A stretch of DNA of 40,314 nt from Shewanella marina JCM 15074 (lineage in GTDB: Bacteria; Pseudomonadota; Gammaproteobacteria; Enterobacterales; Shewanellaceae): assembly GCF_000614975.1 (NCBI RefSeq), contig NZ_BALM01000035.1, positions 1 through 40,314 of the forward strand. The letters run 5' to 3'. Shown one piece after another: positions 26,058 to 35,168 of this stretch. Every line of letters starts with the position of its first letter. The stretch's first letter is position 1. Made by a program: the position numbers and the translations under genes. The notes below the pieces were generated by a model, which was given only the letters and a program-made list of their open reading frames with translations, was not told the origin of the DNA and searched no databases.

Positions 26058-28053
26058 TATTGTTGTTCTCCGCTGCTGGCTTGTTGGGCTAAAATATCGC
26101 TTAAACGTTGGTTACCTGTGGTTAACGTCTCTGGTAATTCAAAAGGCATTAACGCATGCTGTAATTGGCTTCTATCTGAGTTGCTATGCATCGCTGTTAA
26201 TTCTGCAACCTCAGCTTCTCGTTTCGGTGTATCTGGATGATGGATGGTGCTATCGATACCATAACCACGGTATCCCGGTGGTAGCTCCATTTGCATCACA
26301 TCAAGATCTTCATAGCTTAATGTGGGTGCAATGGCATCACTGTCAGGCCAGCTTGTTAAAGTGCGTTTTAACCAATCACGATCGTTACGTTCAGGGTAAT
26401 CTTCACGAGCATGTGCACCGCGACTCTCTGTTCGGGCTGCTGCGCCGCAAGCAACGGTTAGGGCCACTTTAAGCATTTTACGTAAACGTAGCGCATCAAC
26501 TAGTTCTGGGTTGGCATGTCGCTTCTTATTGTTAACGCAGATGTTGTTGGCACGTACTAATAGCTGTTGTAGTTCTGTAATTGCTTTATCTAATTCAGGA
26601 CCATTGCGGAAAATACCCACATAATCCATCATGATACGTTGCATTGCTTGGCGTAACTTATAGGTGTTCTCACCCTCTGTTCGGCTTAACATGCTTTCAA
26701 TTTCAGTTTCTACAGCCGCTTTAGTTTGATCGATTAATTGTGTATCGATAGTTAGCGCCTGTTGCTCACAAAAATCAGCCACATATTTGCCGATAATCAT
26801 GCCAGCAACGACGGTTTCAGCTAATGAGTTACCACCTAAACGGTTAAAGCCATGCATATCCCAACAAGCAGCTTCACCTACGCTGAATAAGCCTGTTAGG
26901 TGTGGGCTTTGGCCTTGTTCATTAGTGCGGATACCACCCATTGAATAGTGCTGGGTTGGGCGCACTGGGATCCACTCTTTCGCAGGATCAATACCTAAGA
27001 AGTTTTCACAAATTTCTTTTACTTCTCTTAGGTTAGTTTCAATGTGTTTACGGCCTAAAAGGGTAATATCAAGCCATAAATGATCACCATATGGGCTTTC
27101 AACCCCTTTACCTTTACGCATATGTTCAGTCATTCGACGTGACACCACATCGCGGCTAGCAAGCTCTTTTTTATCAGGCTCGTAGTCAGGCATAAAGCGG
27201 TGACCATCTTTATCTCGTAATAAACCGCCGTCACCACGACAGCCTTCTGTGGTTAAAATCCCTACAGGAATAATGGCTGTTGGATGGAATTGAACCGCTT
27301 CCATATTACCTAAAGTGGCCACACCGGTTTCTAATGCCAACGCATGTCCCGTACCTTCACAGATAATGGCATTAGTTGATATTTCATAAATTCGACCATA
27401 ACCGCCAGTTGCGATTGTGGTTGATTTGGCGATATAAGCGCGCAGTTCACCTGTTATTAGGCAACGAGCAATCACCCCTTGGCATTGTTTGCATCATGGA
27501 TAATTTTAAGCGCTTCAACTCGCTCATGAACTGGAATGCCCAGTGAAATGGCCTTATTGTCAACTGCATACAGGAGTGAATGGCCTGTACCATCTGCGGT
27601 ATAGCAGGTACGCCATTTTTTAGTGCCACCAAAGTCTCGGGCATTAATTAAGCCGTGAGCCGCTTTGGCTTCTTCAAGGGTCACCTTTTCCGCATTAACA
27701 ATAACCTCGCGGCCACCTTGTTGAATACGACTCCAAGGCACGCCCCAATGCGCTAATTCTCGTACTGCTTTGGGGGCACAATGGGCAAACATACGTGCTA
27801 CTTTTTGATCGCAGCCCCAGTCAGAGCCTTTTACTGTATCTTGAAAATGCACATCTTCGTTGTCGCCCATGCCTTTTACTGTATTACCAAGGCTTGCTTG
27901 CATGCCACCTTGAGCGGCAGCCGAATGGGAGCGTTTAGCTGGGATTAATGATAATACTAAGGCATCCAAGCCTCGTTCTTTTGCGGCAATGGCAACACGA
28001 AGCCCGGCCAAGCCTGCACCAACAACTAATGCATCGGTATAGATAATTTTCAC
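26057..28053 (-). pseudogene. frdA: fumarate reductase flavoprotein subunit, one frameshift as presented
   Basis: Catalytic subunit that reduces fumarate to succinate. The FAD-binding start ALVVGAGLAGLRVA and the covalent-flavin motif RSHSAAAQGGM with H43 are intact, as are EAVQFHPTA, TEGCRGDGG, SRDVVSRRM (active-site Arg) and GFNRLGGNSLAE. The frame breaks at a run of four C on the plus strand (27475-27478): translation reads ...HDANNAKG then stops at 27472. One extra base gives ...AKGVIARCLITGELRAY and a continuous protein of 665 residues, close to Wolinella FrdA. As presented, translation would end after 193 residues and the complex would be inactive. Confidence 0.9.
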
Positions 28054-28101
28054 TTTTAAACCTTCTAATTAATAACCTTGAAAAGCTATTTATGGGTCAA
28101 T

Positions 28102-28827
28102 TTATGATGGTGTGTAAGGTGTTACTGGTAACGATAGCTCGGCACCAATACTGAGATATGCCGCTAAGCTGGCGAGCCCTAGCATTAGCAAATAAACAAT
28201 GGCTATCATGGTTAGTTTGCGCAGTAGGGTTCGTTGGTTAATCCAGCCCCATTTGAGCAGTACACGATAAAGCCCAAGCATGGCATGAATAACAACCATG
28301 GGTAGCAATACAATATATAAAATCCATAAACCACCATGGTATACCCGCTCAGCAGAGAGGTTAGGACCAATACTTGGGTCAGTTAACATGTCGTATAAGT
28401 GAACTGGTGCTAAGAAAAATAGTCCGAATCCAGTAATAAGCTGCCAAAACCAAAGACGACTATCGCTATGTTTGATTATTTGTTGTTGGTTACGTAGCGC
28501 ACGCCATTGTCCAAGCTGGATAGGGAAACGGCGCAGTGCTGTACCAGCATGAACCATTACGACTACTAGCATGATCAGTGAGATGATTTGCGAGGTCCAT
28601 GGGTATCCATGTCCTGTTGCACTGAACATTCCTCCTTCAAGGAACTGCACAACATGATAGAAAGCATCTTTACCCAATAAAATACTGGATTCAAAATGCA
28701 AATGGACGAGCAAAAAGCAGCCTAACATTATGCCTGTGGCACTTTGTAATTGGTCTGCAATAGCGCTTCGACGATGGCCGAGAACGCGTGGTGATATAGG
28801 GTTAGGTACAAATGTATTTATTGTCAT
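28102..28827 (-). CDS. frdC: fumarate reductase dihaem cytochrome b subunit
   Basis: Membrane anchor of a type B (five-helix, two-haem) quinol:fumarate reductase, 241 residues. It resembles Wolinella FrdC: QSATGIMLG, SSILLG, FLEGG (E64, matching quinol-site E66), VHAGTALRRFP (H93), PVHLYDMLT (H143) and IHAMLGLYR (H181), with H42 as the fourth haem ligand. At the position I align with Wolinella E180 the residue is V179 (VVIH instead of VELH). Gene order C-A-B also follows Wolinella rather than the E. coli ABCD type. First gene of the operon; frdA follows after 48 bases. The promoter lies in the 554-base divergent region with hex. Confidence 0.9.
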   Translation of the reverse strand: MTINTFVPNPISPRVLGHRRSAIADQLQSATGIMLGCFLLVHLHFESSILLGKDAFYHVVQFLEGGMFSATGHGYPWTSQIISLIMLVVVMVHAGTALRRFPIQLGQWRALRNQQQIIKHSDSRLWFWQLITGFGLFFLAPVHLYDMLTDPSIGPNLSAERVYHGGLWILYIVLLPMVVIHAMLGLYRVLLKWGWINQRTLLRKLTMIAIVYLLMLGLASLAAYLSIGAELSLPVTPYTPS

Positions 28828-29186
28828 GTTATTTTTCTGCGTGTTTCTTTAGAACATTTGCTGTTGAGGGAAAAAAACCATAGCAGTGGCAGATCACAGT
28901 GGGTGAATTTATATGTGAACTTAGTGATCAAGATCTCATTTGGTTGGCTATTTATGAGATATTAATCACATACTTTTTATTTATTATATATCTAGTGGTA
29001 TTACCATTTACCCAATAGTATCAAGTAATTAACTTTCATTTTGAAATGTTATTTACCTAATATAAAGTGAATAAAATAGAACTTTTATCTGAAACAGTAT
29101 TAAACATACGGGGTTATCAATATCTACATCTAAACCACTTTGGTTATAAATATGTAGATTAATTATTATTATTTGTGTATTTTATT

Positions 29187-29216
29187 TTGACAACGCTGTC
29201 ATTCGTTGGGTTAGAT
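29187..29216 (+). promoter_or_regulatory. NagR-type operator overlapping a -35 element before hex
   Basis: TTGACAACGCTGTCAT (29187-29202) matches the operator before the TonB receptor read on the other strand. Its first six bases are a perfect TTGACA -35; TTAGAT 18 bases later is a weak -10. A repressor bound here would block polymerase. The predicted start is near 29223, giving a leader of about 160 bases before hex. Confidence 0.7.
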
Positions 29217-29302
29217 AAGGCTAGATTGAATAAGCAATAACACCTTATGTGATTTGAATGTTTAGTCTTTATCATTTTATTTTGTCTATGTTGCAAAATT
29301 TC

Positions 29303-29337
29303 AACTGAGTATAGTGACCTATACTCAGTTATTTTTT
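29303..29337 (+). terminator. intrinsic terminator hairpin inside the hex leader
   Basis: AACTGAGTATAG / CTATACTCAGTT is a perfect 12-bp stem with loop TGAC, followed by A and six T. It points in the plus direction but there is no plus-strand gene between it and the NagR operator 100 bases upstream; hex starts 45 bases later. It may be an attenuator for hex, the end of a small RNA, or a remnant of a lost gene. Confidence 0.75.
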
Positions 29338-29381
29338 GTATGACGGTGGGAATGGAATCAATATATAGATAGGGAATGGAG

Positions 29382-32008
29382 ATGAGGCATATTCTAGTAT
29401 CAATGGTTTGTGTGTTAGGACTAACCGCTTGCCAACAATCAATGCAACAACCTATTAAGCCCCTTAGCCAATCTCAATTACAACAATTTGCGCAAACATT
29501 AGATATTTCATACCAGCTACAACAAAATTTGACCGCTAAACAATGTCAGCAGTATCAACTCGATAGTCGTTGCTTTAGTGCGACCATTAATTTGACCCCG
29601 CAACAAAATCTTAATCATCAGGACTGGGCTATCTACTTTAGCCATATTAGACCTATCACTCAGGTATTAAATGATGATTTCATTATTGAACGTATTCAAG
29701 GCGATCTACATAGGATCAAGCCAACATCATCATTTGTCGGCTTTAATCATGGTCAGACAGAGCAGATAAGTTTTATTGCTGAGCTGTGGCAATTGTCTGA
29801 GTCCGATATTATGCCAAATTACTATATGACAGCGGATCAGTTAACCGCTGAACTGATTTTGAGTACGCAATTACAAGCAGAATCTGTCACTGGAATGGAG
29901 TTAAAGCCTTATATTGTGGCATTTGATGATTATCAAAAACAGTACCAGCGTAGTCCAGATGATCTGCATCCCCAACTTACTGCTGAGTATCTCTTTAGCC
30001 AAAATCAACGCAGTAGCTTGTCGAAACAAGCCGGGCTGCAAGCCATTATTCCAACGCCTGCCAGTATTGAATGGTTGGCAACTGAGCCCTTAAATTTACA
30101 ATCAGGCATTAAGATAGTCAGTGCTAAAGACTTTGATATAAGCTTTATCCAGCCGGCATTAGCGCGCTTACAGCAATTAGGTGTTGCTACTCAACCGCAA
30201 GGAGTACCGCTATCTTTTGTTAAGCAGGCTGAATTACACCATGGTGCATATCAGCTTAAGATAGCGCCAAACGGCATCACTATTTTGAGTAGTGATGAGC
30301 AGGGGATCAGTTATGGATTGGCATCGTTAACAAGTCTTTTAGTCCCACAAACCTTAACGGTAAATAGCGCTAATATTAGCGATCAACCCCATTATTTATA
30401 TCGCGGTATGCATCTTGATGTGGCGCGTAATTTCCATAATAAAGCCACCGTATTCACTCTGCTGGATCAAATGGCTGCATTGAAATTAAATAAACTGCAT
30501 CTACATATGGCCGATGATGAAGGCTGGCGTCTTCAAATTGATGGCTTAGCTGAATTAACAGAAATAGGCAGCAAACGTTGTCATGATTTAGCTGAAAATA
30601 GCTGCTTGTTACCTCAATTGGGCAGTGGACCCCAGAGTAACCCTGAAATTGATGGTTTTTATAGTCAGCAGGATTACATTGATATATTGCAATATGCCGC
30701 TGCGAGACATATTGATATTTTGCCTTCAATGGATATGCCAGGGCACTCACGTGCTGCTGTTAAAGCGATGGAGGCTCGCAGTCGCCAATTAACTGCACAA
30801 GGTGATGAGGTTGGTGCAGCACAATATTTATTATCAGAGAGTGATGACACGACACAATATTTATCGATTCAGAACTATAGCGATAACACCATCAACGTTT
30901 GCTTAGAATCGAGCTATGTATTTATTGATAAAGTGATTAATGAAATCGCTAAATTGCATCAACAAGCAGGGGTGCCGTTAACCCAATATCATATTGGTGC
31001 TGATGAAACAGCAGGAGCTTGGTTAGACTCGCCCGCTTGTCATCAATTTATTGAGAATAATGACTTTGGTGTGACTGATACAAGCCAGCTAGGCGCCTAT
31101 TTTATCGAGCGGATCAGCCAGATATTAAATGACAAAGGCATTATGGTAGCTGGTTGGAGTGATGGCATGAGTCACACTCGATTAGCGAATATGCCGCTCA
31201 AGTACAAAGCCATGTTTGGGAAAATATCTCTGCTGGTGGCCATAAAATGGTGCACAAACAGGCTAACCAAGGTTGGCAGACGGTATTGTCAGTACCTGAA
31301 GTACTTTACCTAGATATGCCTTACGGCGTATCGCCTAAAGAACATGGTTATTACTGGGCAGCAAGAGCATTAGACAGTTATAAAATCTTCAGTTTTATGC
31401 CTGATAATTTAGCCGCTAATGCTGAACAGTGGTTTGATATTGAAGGTCAATCATTTAGCTTAACTGATGGTGTCTATAAGTTAGATGAGCAACAACAAAG
31501 CTCATTATTACAGGCAAACAAAGTGATTAGTGGAATTTCAGCACAGTTATGGAGCGAAACCATCCGTAGTCCGCAGCTGGTGGAATATATGACATTCCCT
31601 CGCTTATTAATGGTAGCAGAGCGGGCATGGCATCAAGCGGATTGGCAAGTGCCATATCAAGTTGCTGGAGCAGATTATAATCAAACATCGAATTACTTTA
31701 ATGCAGAGGCGAGAGCCATGCAGGCTAAGCAGTGGCAAATGCTGGCAAACGGTATTGGTCAAAAAGCCTTATATAAATTGGATATCGCCAATATAGATTA
31801 TCGTTTGCCAGTGCCTGGGGCCGTAATCAAAGAGGGCAAATTACATATGAATGTTATTTTTCCTGGACTTCAATTGCAGTATCGACAGCCGTCATCAACT
31901 TGGCAGCATTATGTAAAGCCAGTCACAGCCTCTGGTACGATTGAAGTGCGCAGTGTCAGCCCTTTAGGTCAGCGTTTTAGTCGAACCATTAAGGTCGAGA
32001 TGGAGTAA
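29382..32008 (+). pseudogene. hex: GH20 beta-N-acetylhexosaminidase lipoprotein, one frameshift as presented
   Basis: Cleaves chitobiose and short chito-oligosaccharides to GlcNAc. A lipobox (VLGLTAC, Cys17 from this start) predicts a lipoprotein. An in-frame ATG at 29376 is possible, but AGGGA spacing favours 29382. The N-terminal chitobiase carbohydrate-binding-like region precedes the GH20 barrel: RGMHLDVARNFH, HMADDEGWRL and catalytic HIGADETAG (D541-E542). Frame breaks at about 31215-31220 (TTTGGG); adding one base (most simply a fourth T) gives ...KAMFWENISAGGHKMVHKQAN and restores the barrel's C-terminal Trp strands, 875 residues in all. As presented it would lose the last barrel segment. 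The 3' end overlaps the convergent acyltransferase gene by 20 bases. Confidence 0.88.
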
Positions 32009-33941
32009 AAAGTGGCTGTAACCAATTAATTTGGTCAATGCGTTGACCAAAATATTGGGCGCCGGCCACCGTGTGGTGACCATAGTCATAGAAGTACTTT
32101 TGAAAGTCGGTATTGATTGCATAACAATGAGATTGTGAGTCACTACAGATATAGTTCATGCGGTCTAATACGATAAGCTGTGGGAATTGTTGTTGTAACT
32201 GATTAATGACTGCATGTGAACGTTGAATGCGCGGCGAGCTGGGGCGTTGTTGAAACTGCTGGAAGTGCTGCTGATTAATATAATTGACCGCAGTAGTTGC
32301 AAGTTGCTCTGGGGAGGAATCTTGTAATAAGCGATTTAATAAGAAATCACTATAAGTTCGGTGACCAAACATCTCAAATTCATAGATATTCTTTACAATA
32401 ACAGTCTGTTTTGCCATGGCGAGGCTCTGTTGGACAGATTTGGCTAACTGGGCTAAATCTAGATCCTTATATTGTGAAACGAACATTATGGTATCGGCAG
32501 CTTGAAAGTTTTTAGAATCATATAGTTGTTGGTCTATTTGCGCTATTTCTGTGCCATAACGCGCGAGCTGAATACGTGTCTTAAGCTTATGGCTTGCGTT
32601 AATAACATTAAATATATCCTTAGAATGTGAATTACCAATGATGAGTATTTTGTGTTTATTATTCTGTTGCTTAAACCATAATTGTTGATCAAATGGATTA
32701 TCGGTAACACCATACTTAGGATTATTACTGAGTTGCCGTAAAGTCTGCCAACTGGCTTGCGCCAATTGTCTATTTTCAGGTTCATATAAGCCGATGTTAA
32801 CAATACGATTATTTGAATGGATATCATATTTAAGTAATAACATACCGCAGCTTATCAGTAATAAACTGGTGGTTGTCGCGAATACAAATATCTGTTTTGC
32901 ATTGATGTTATTACGATTTCTAAAAGGTAACTCGACAAAGCGCCAACTTAAATAAGACAAGCCAAAACAAAGCAAAATTAAGGCTGATTTGAGCATCAAA
33001 CTTGGATGTTGATAACTATTATATTTGGCGAAAGCAAATAAAGGTTGATGCCATAAATAAGCGCTGTAGCTAACGAGCCCTATGGCAACTAATAAACGCT
33101 GGCTTAATAAGATTTGCACCCATGTTCCTTTACGTGCTGTTAAAATAATAAGTAAAGTACCTAAAGTGGGTAAAAGGGTATAAAAGCTGGGGTAAGGTGT
33201 GCTGCTATCAAACATAAAAATCGCACTAATAATGAAACCTAATCCCAGTAGGCTGAAGAGTTGAAGCGCTATATTTACATGCTGATTTTGCTCAAAATCG
33301 AGTTGTTGCTTATTAATATAAAATGCCGCAAAAGCCCCCATTAATAACTCCCAACCTCGACTGGGGAGTAAATAAAAATTGGCATTGGGTTTATAGTAAG
33401 CCGCCCATTGAGCCAGGATTAAACTCACAATAAAACAGATGCTTAATCCTATTAATAAGTATCTTTTGGGGAAACGCCAGCCAAACATTAGCAGTAATGG
33501 GAACAAGATATAAAATTGCTCCTCAAGTGCTAGGCTCCACGTATGTAATAGCGGTTTGAGTTCAGCAGCAGTGGCAAAGTAGTCGCTTTCCAGCCAAAAC
33601 AAAATATTAGATGAAAATAAAGGGACTGCGATTAAACTTTGTAAGAAATCTTCAAAATCTAAAGGCATTAACCACAACCATGCCAATGGAATACAACAGA
33701 TAATCACTAACAATAATGCAGGTAAAATTCGTCTGGCTCGGCGTTCATAAAAATTGATTAGACTGAAATGTTGTTTATTTAAGTCATTGATTATGATTGA
33801 AGTGATTAAATACCCGCTAATAACAAAGAAAACATCAACACCAACAAATCCCCCTGAAAATAGCTGAAATTCAGCATGAAACAGGATAACCGGGAGAACG
33901 GCAAGGGCACGCAGGCCGTCAATTTCCTCACGATAATGCAC
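31989..33941 (-). CDS. OafA-type acyltransferase with C-terminal SGNH domain
   Basis: 650-residue membrane enzyme expected to O-acylate a surface polysaccharide such as O-antigen or peptidoglycan. The N-terminal half is an acyltransferase-3 domain of about 10-11 membrane helices beginning YREEIDGLRALAVLPVILFHA and including GVDVFFVISGYLI and RRARRILPAL, with the conserved LLHTWSLALEEQFY. The C-terminal half, periplasmic, is SGNH hydrolase-like: IIGNSHSKD near residue 435 and YDYGHHTVAGAQYF near 618 hold the expected Ser, Asp and His. It lies against the grain of the nag genes, overlapping the hex 3' end, and has no obvious role in chitin use. Acceptor and acyl group unknown. Confidence 0.87.
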   Translation of the reverse strand: MHYREEIDGLRALAVLPVILFHAEFQLFSGGFVGVDVFFVISGYLITSIIINDLNKQHFSLINFYERRARRILPALLLVIICCIPLAWLWLMPLDFEDFLQSLIAVPLFSSNILFWLESDYFATAAELKPLLHTWSLALEEQFYILFPLLLMFGWRFPKRYLLIGLSICFIVSLILAQWAAYYKPNANFYLLPSRGWELLMGAFAAFYINKQQLDFEQNQHVNIALQLFSLLGLGFIISAIFMFDSSTPYPSFYTLLPTLGTLLIILTARKGTWVQILLSQRLLVAIGLVSYSAYLWHQPLFAFAKYNSYQHPSLMLKSALILLCFGLSYLSWRFVELPFRNRNNINAKQIFVFATTTSLLLISCGMLLLKYDIHSNNRIVNIGLYEPENRQLAQASWQTLRQLSNNPKYGVTDNPFDQQLWFKQQNNKHKILIIGNSHSKDIFNVINASHKLKTRIQLARYGTEIAQIDQQLYDSKNFQAADTIMFVSQYKDLDLAQLAKSVQQSLAMAKQTVIVKNIYEFEMFGHRTYSDFLLNRLLQDSSPEQLATTAVNYINQQHFQQFQQRPSSPRIQRSHAVINQLQQQFPQLIVLDRMNYICSDSQSHCYAINTDFQKYFYDYGHHTVAGAQYFGQRIDQINWLQPLFTPSRP

Positions 33942-34156
33942 TAGTTATCTCCCCAACATGATGTTGAAAATGATTCCTCCTTGAACATTAATATCGATGA
34001 ATTATTACTGTCAGCGTTATAGCTAAGCTATTTCAGATTTTGGAATAGCTTGAATATGATTAAGTGTAATAAAGAAAAAATTAAAAGCTTTAAATTCAAA
34101 GAATAAATCAATATAAAGTCTGACCTCACTAAATTGATTGAATAAATTATGAACAA
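33942..34156. other. divergent gap between the acyltransferase gene and nagK, left part
   Basis: Together with the operator and leader this gap spans 318 bases. The left part is AT-rich, without a gene I can support. TTGATT at 34134-34139 with ATAAAT at 34157-34162 (17-base spacing) is a possible nagK promoter whose -10 would lie in the operator. Confidence 0.4.
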
Positions 34157-34180
34157 ATAAATGACAGCGCTGTCATTTAT
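34157..34180. promoter_or_regulatory. NagR-type operator before nagK
   Basis: A perfect 24-base palindrome centred on GCGC; its core is AATGACAGCGCTGTCATT (34160-34177). This is the best-conserved of the four sites in the window and lies 80 bases before the nagK start. It should control nagK-nagB-II-nagA-nagX as one operon. Confidence 0.85.
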
Positions 34181-34259
34181 GCTGTAACATTAATTTAACC
34201 GATGCGTATCATTGTATGGGTGATGCCAAGTCGGCAAGGATAAAAATATAGGGACTTAT

Positions 34260-35147
34260 ATGACATTAACCTACACCAACTCAGAACAGTTATTTATCGG
34301 TATTGATGGTGGTGGCAGCAAGTGTAAAGCAGTCATCTATGCGGGCAATAAAATATTAGGTGAGGGCCTTTCTGGTCGTGCCAATCCACTTCATGGTATT
34401 CAACAGACCTTTACCTCTATGACGCAAGCCGTGCAACTGGCAGCTGTAAATGCAGAGCTGCCAACTGAGGCACTATCACAAACGATTGCAGGTGTTGGTC
34501 TTGCTGGGGTGAACCTGAATAAACTCAAGCAACAGGTTGAAGCTTGGCAGCATCCATTTGCGCAGATGTTTGTGACAACAGATCTACATACGGCTTGTAT
34601 TGGCGCACATCAAGGCGGAGATGGCGCCGTCATTATTACCGGTACAGGATCTTGTGGCTATGCGCATGTTGGTGATAAAAATTTATTGATCGGTGGACAT
34701 GGTTTTGGCTTGGGTGATAAAGGAAGCGGGGCTTGGTTGGGACAACAAGCGGCAGCAAAAGCGCTATTAGCCTTGGATGGTTTAGCTGCTGAAACTGAAT
34801 TATGCCAATTGCTATTCGATTATTTTGAAGTTTCTGATGCGATGGGGATTGTCGAAAACCTTGCCGGAGAAACCTCTAGCCATTATGCCAAGCTAGCACG
34901 TTATGTATTACAAGCCGCCAATGACGATGAAGTGGCTAACAATATAGTGACTGAAGGGGCTAGCTATATTAATGATATGGCGAGACAGTTATTAAGCCTT
35001 AATCCACCGAGATTCTCCATGATTGGCGGTCTTGCTGAACCATTAAAACCTTGGTTGGCAGACGATGTTATTAAACAGCTCAAGCCTGCGATTAACTCTC
35101 CTGAAATGGGCGCGGTTTATTATGCGCAGCAGCAATTACTCAATTAA
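34260..35147 (+). CDS. nagK: N-acetylglucosamine kinase (BadF/BadG type)
   Basis: Phosphorylates cytosolic GlcNAc to GlcNAc-6-P, the first intracellular step after import by NagP. 295 residues of the actin-like ATPase superfamily, BadF/BadG/BcrA group: phosphate-1 motif GIDGGGSKCKAVIY (from residue 14), TGTGSCGYAH, and GGHGFGLGDKGSGAWLG. This is the Shewanella-type kinase rather than the ROK-family NagK of enterobacteria. First gene of a tightly packed operon (21 bases to nagB-II), with the NagR-type operator upstream. GGGAC before the start is a weak ribosome site. Confidence 0.93.
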   Translation: MTLTYTNSEQLFIGIDGGGSKCKAVIYAGNKILGEGLSGRANPLHGIQQTFTSMTQAVQLAAVNAELPTEALSQTIAGVGLAGVNLNKLKQQVEAWQHPFAQMFVTTDLHTACIGAHQGGDGAVIITGTGSCGYAHVGDKNLLIGGHGFGLGDKGSGAWLGQQAAAKALLALDGLAAETELCQLLFDYFEVSDAMGIVENLAGETSSHYAKLARYVLQAANDDEVANNIVTEGASYINDMARQLLSLNPPRFSMIGGLAEPLKPWLADDVIKQLKPAINSPEMGAVYYAQQQLLN

Positions 35148-35168
35148 ATCAATTAAAGGAATAATGAG

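Larger units (their letters stand above)
28828..29381. other. divergent intergenic region frdC / hex
   Basis: 554 AT-rich bases without a convincing gene. The right half contains the NagR-type operator at 29187 and the hairpin terminator at 29303, both described separately. The left half (28828-29180) must include the frdC promoter. TGTGA and TGATC half-sites near 28913-28930 hint at a CRP/FNR-type site but do not form an acceptable palindrome. Confidence 0.6.

Noticed and set aside
28905..28935. CRP- or FNR-type site before frdC
   Set aside because: TGTGA and TGATCA half-sites are present but spacing and the second arm do not fit either consensus well enough to call.
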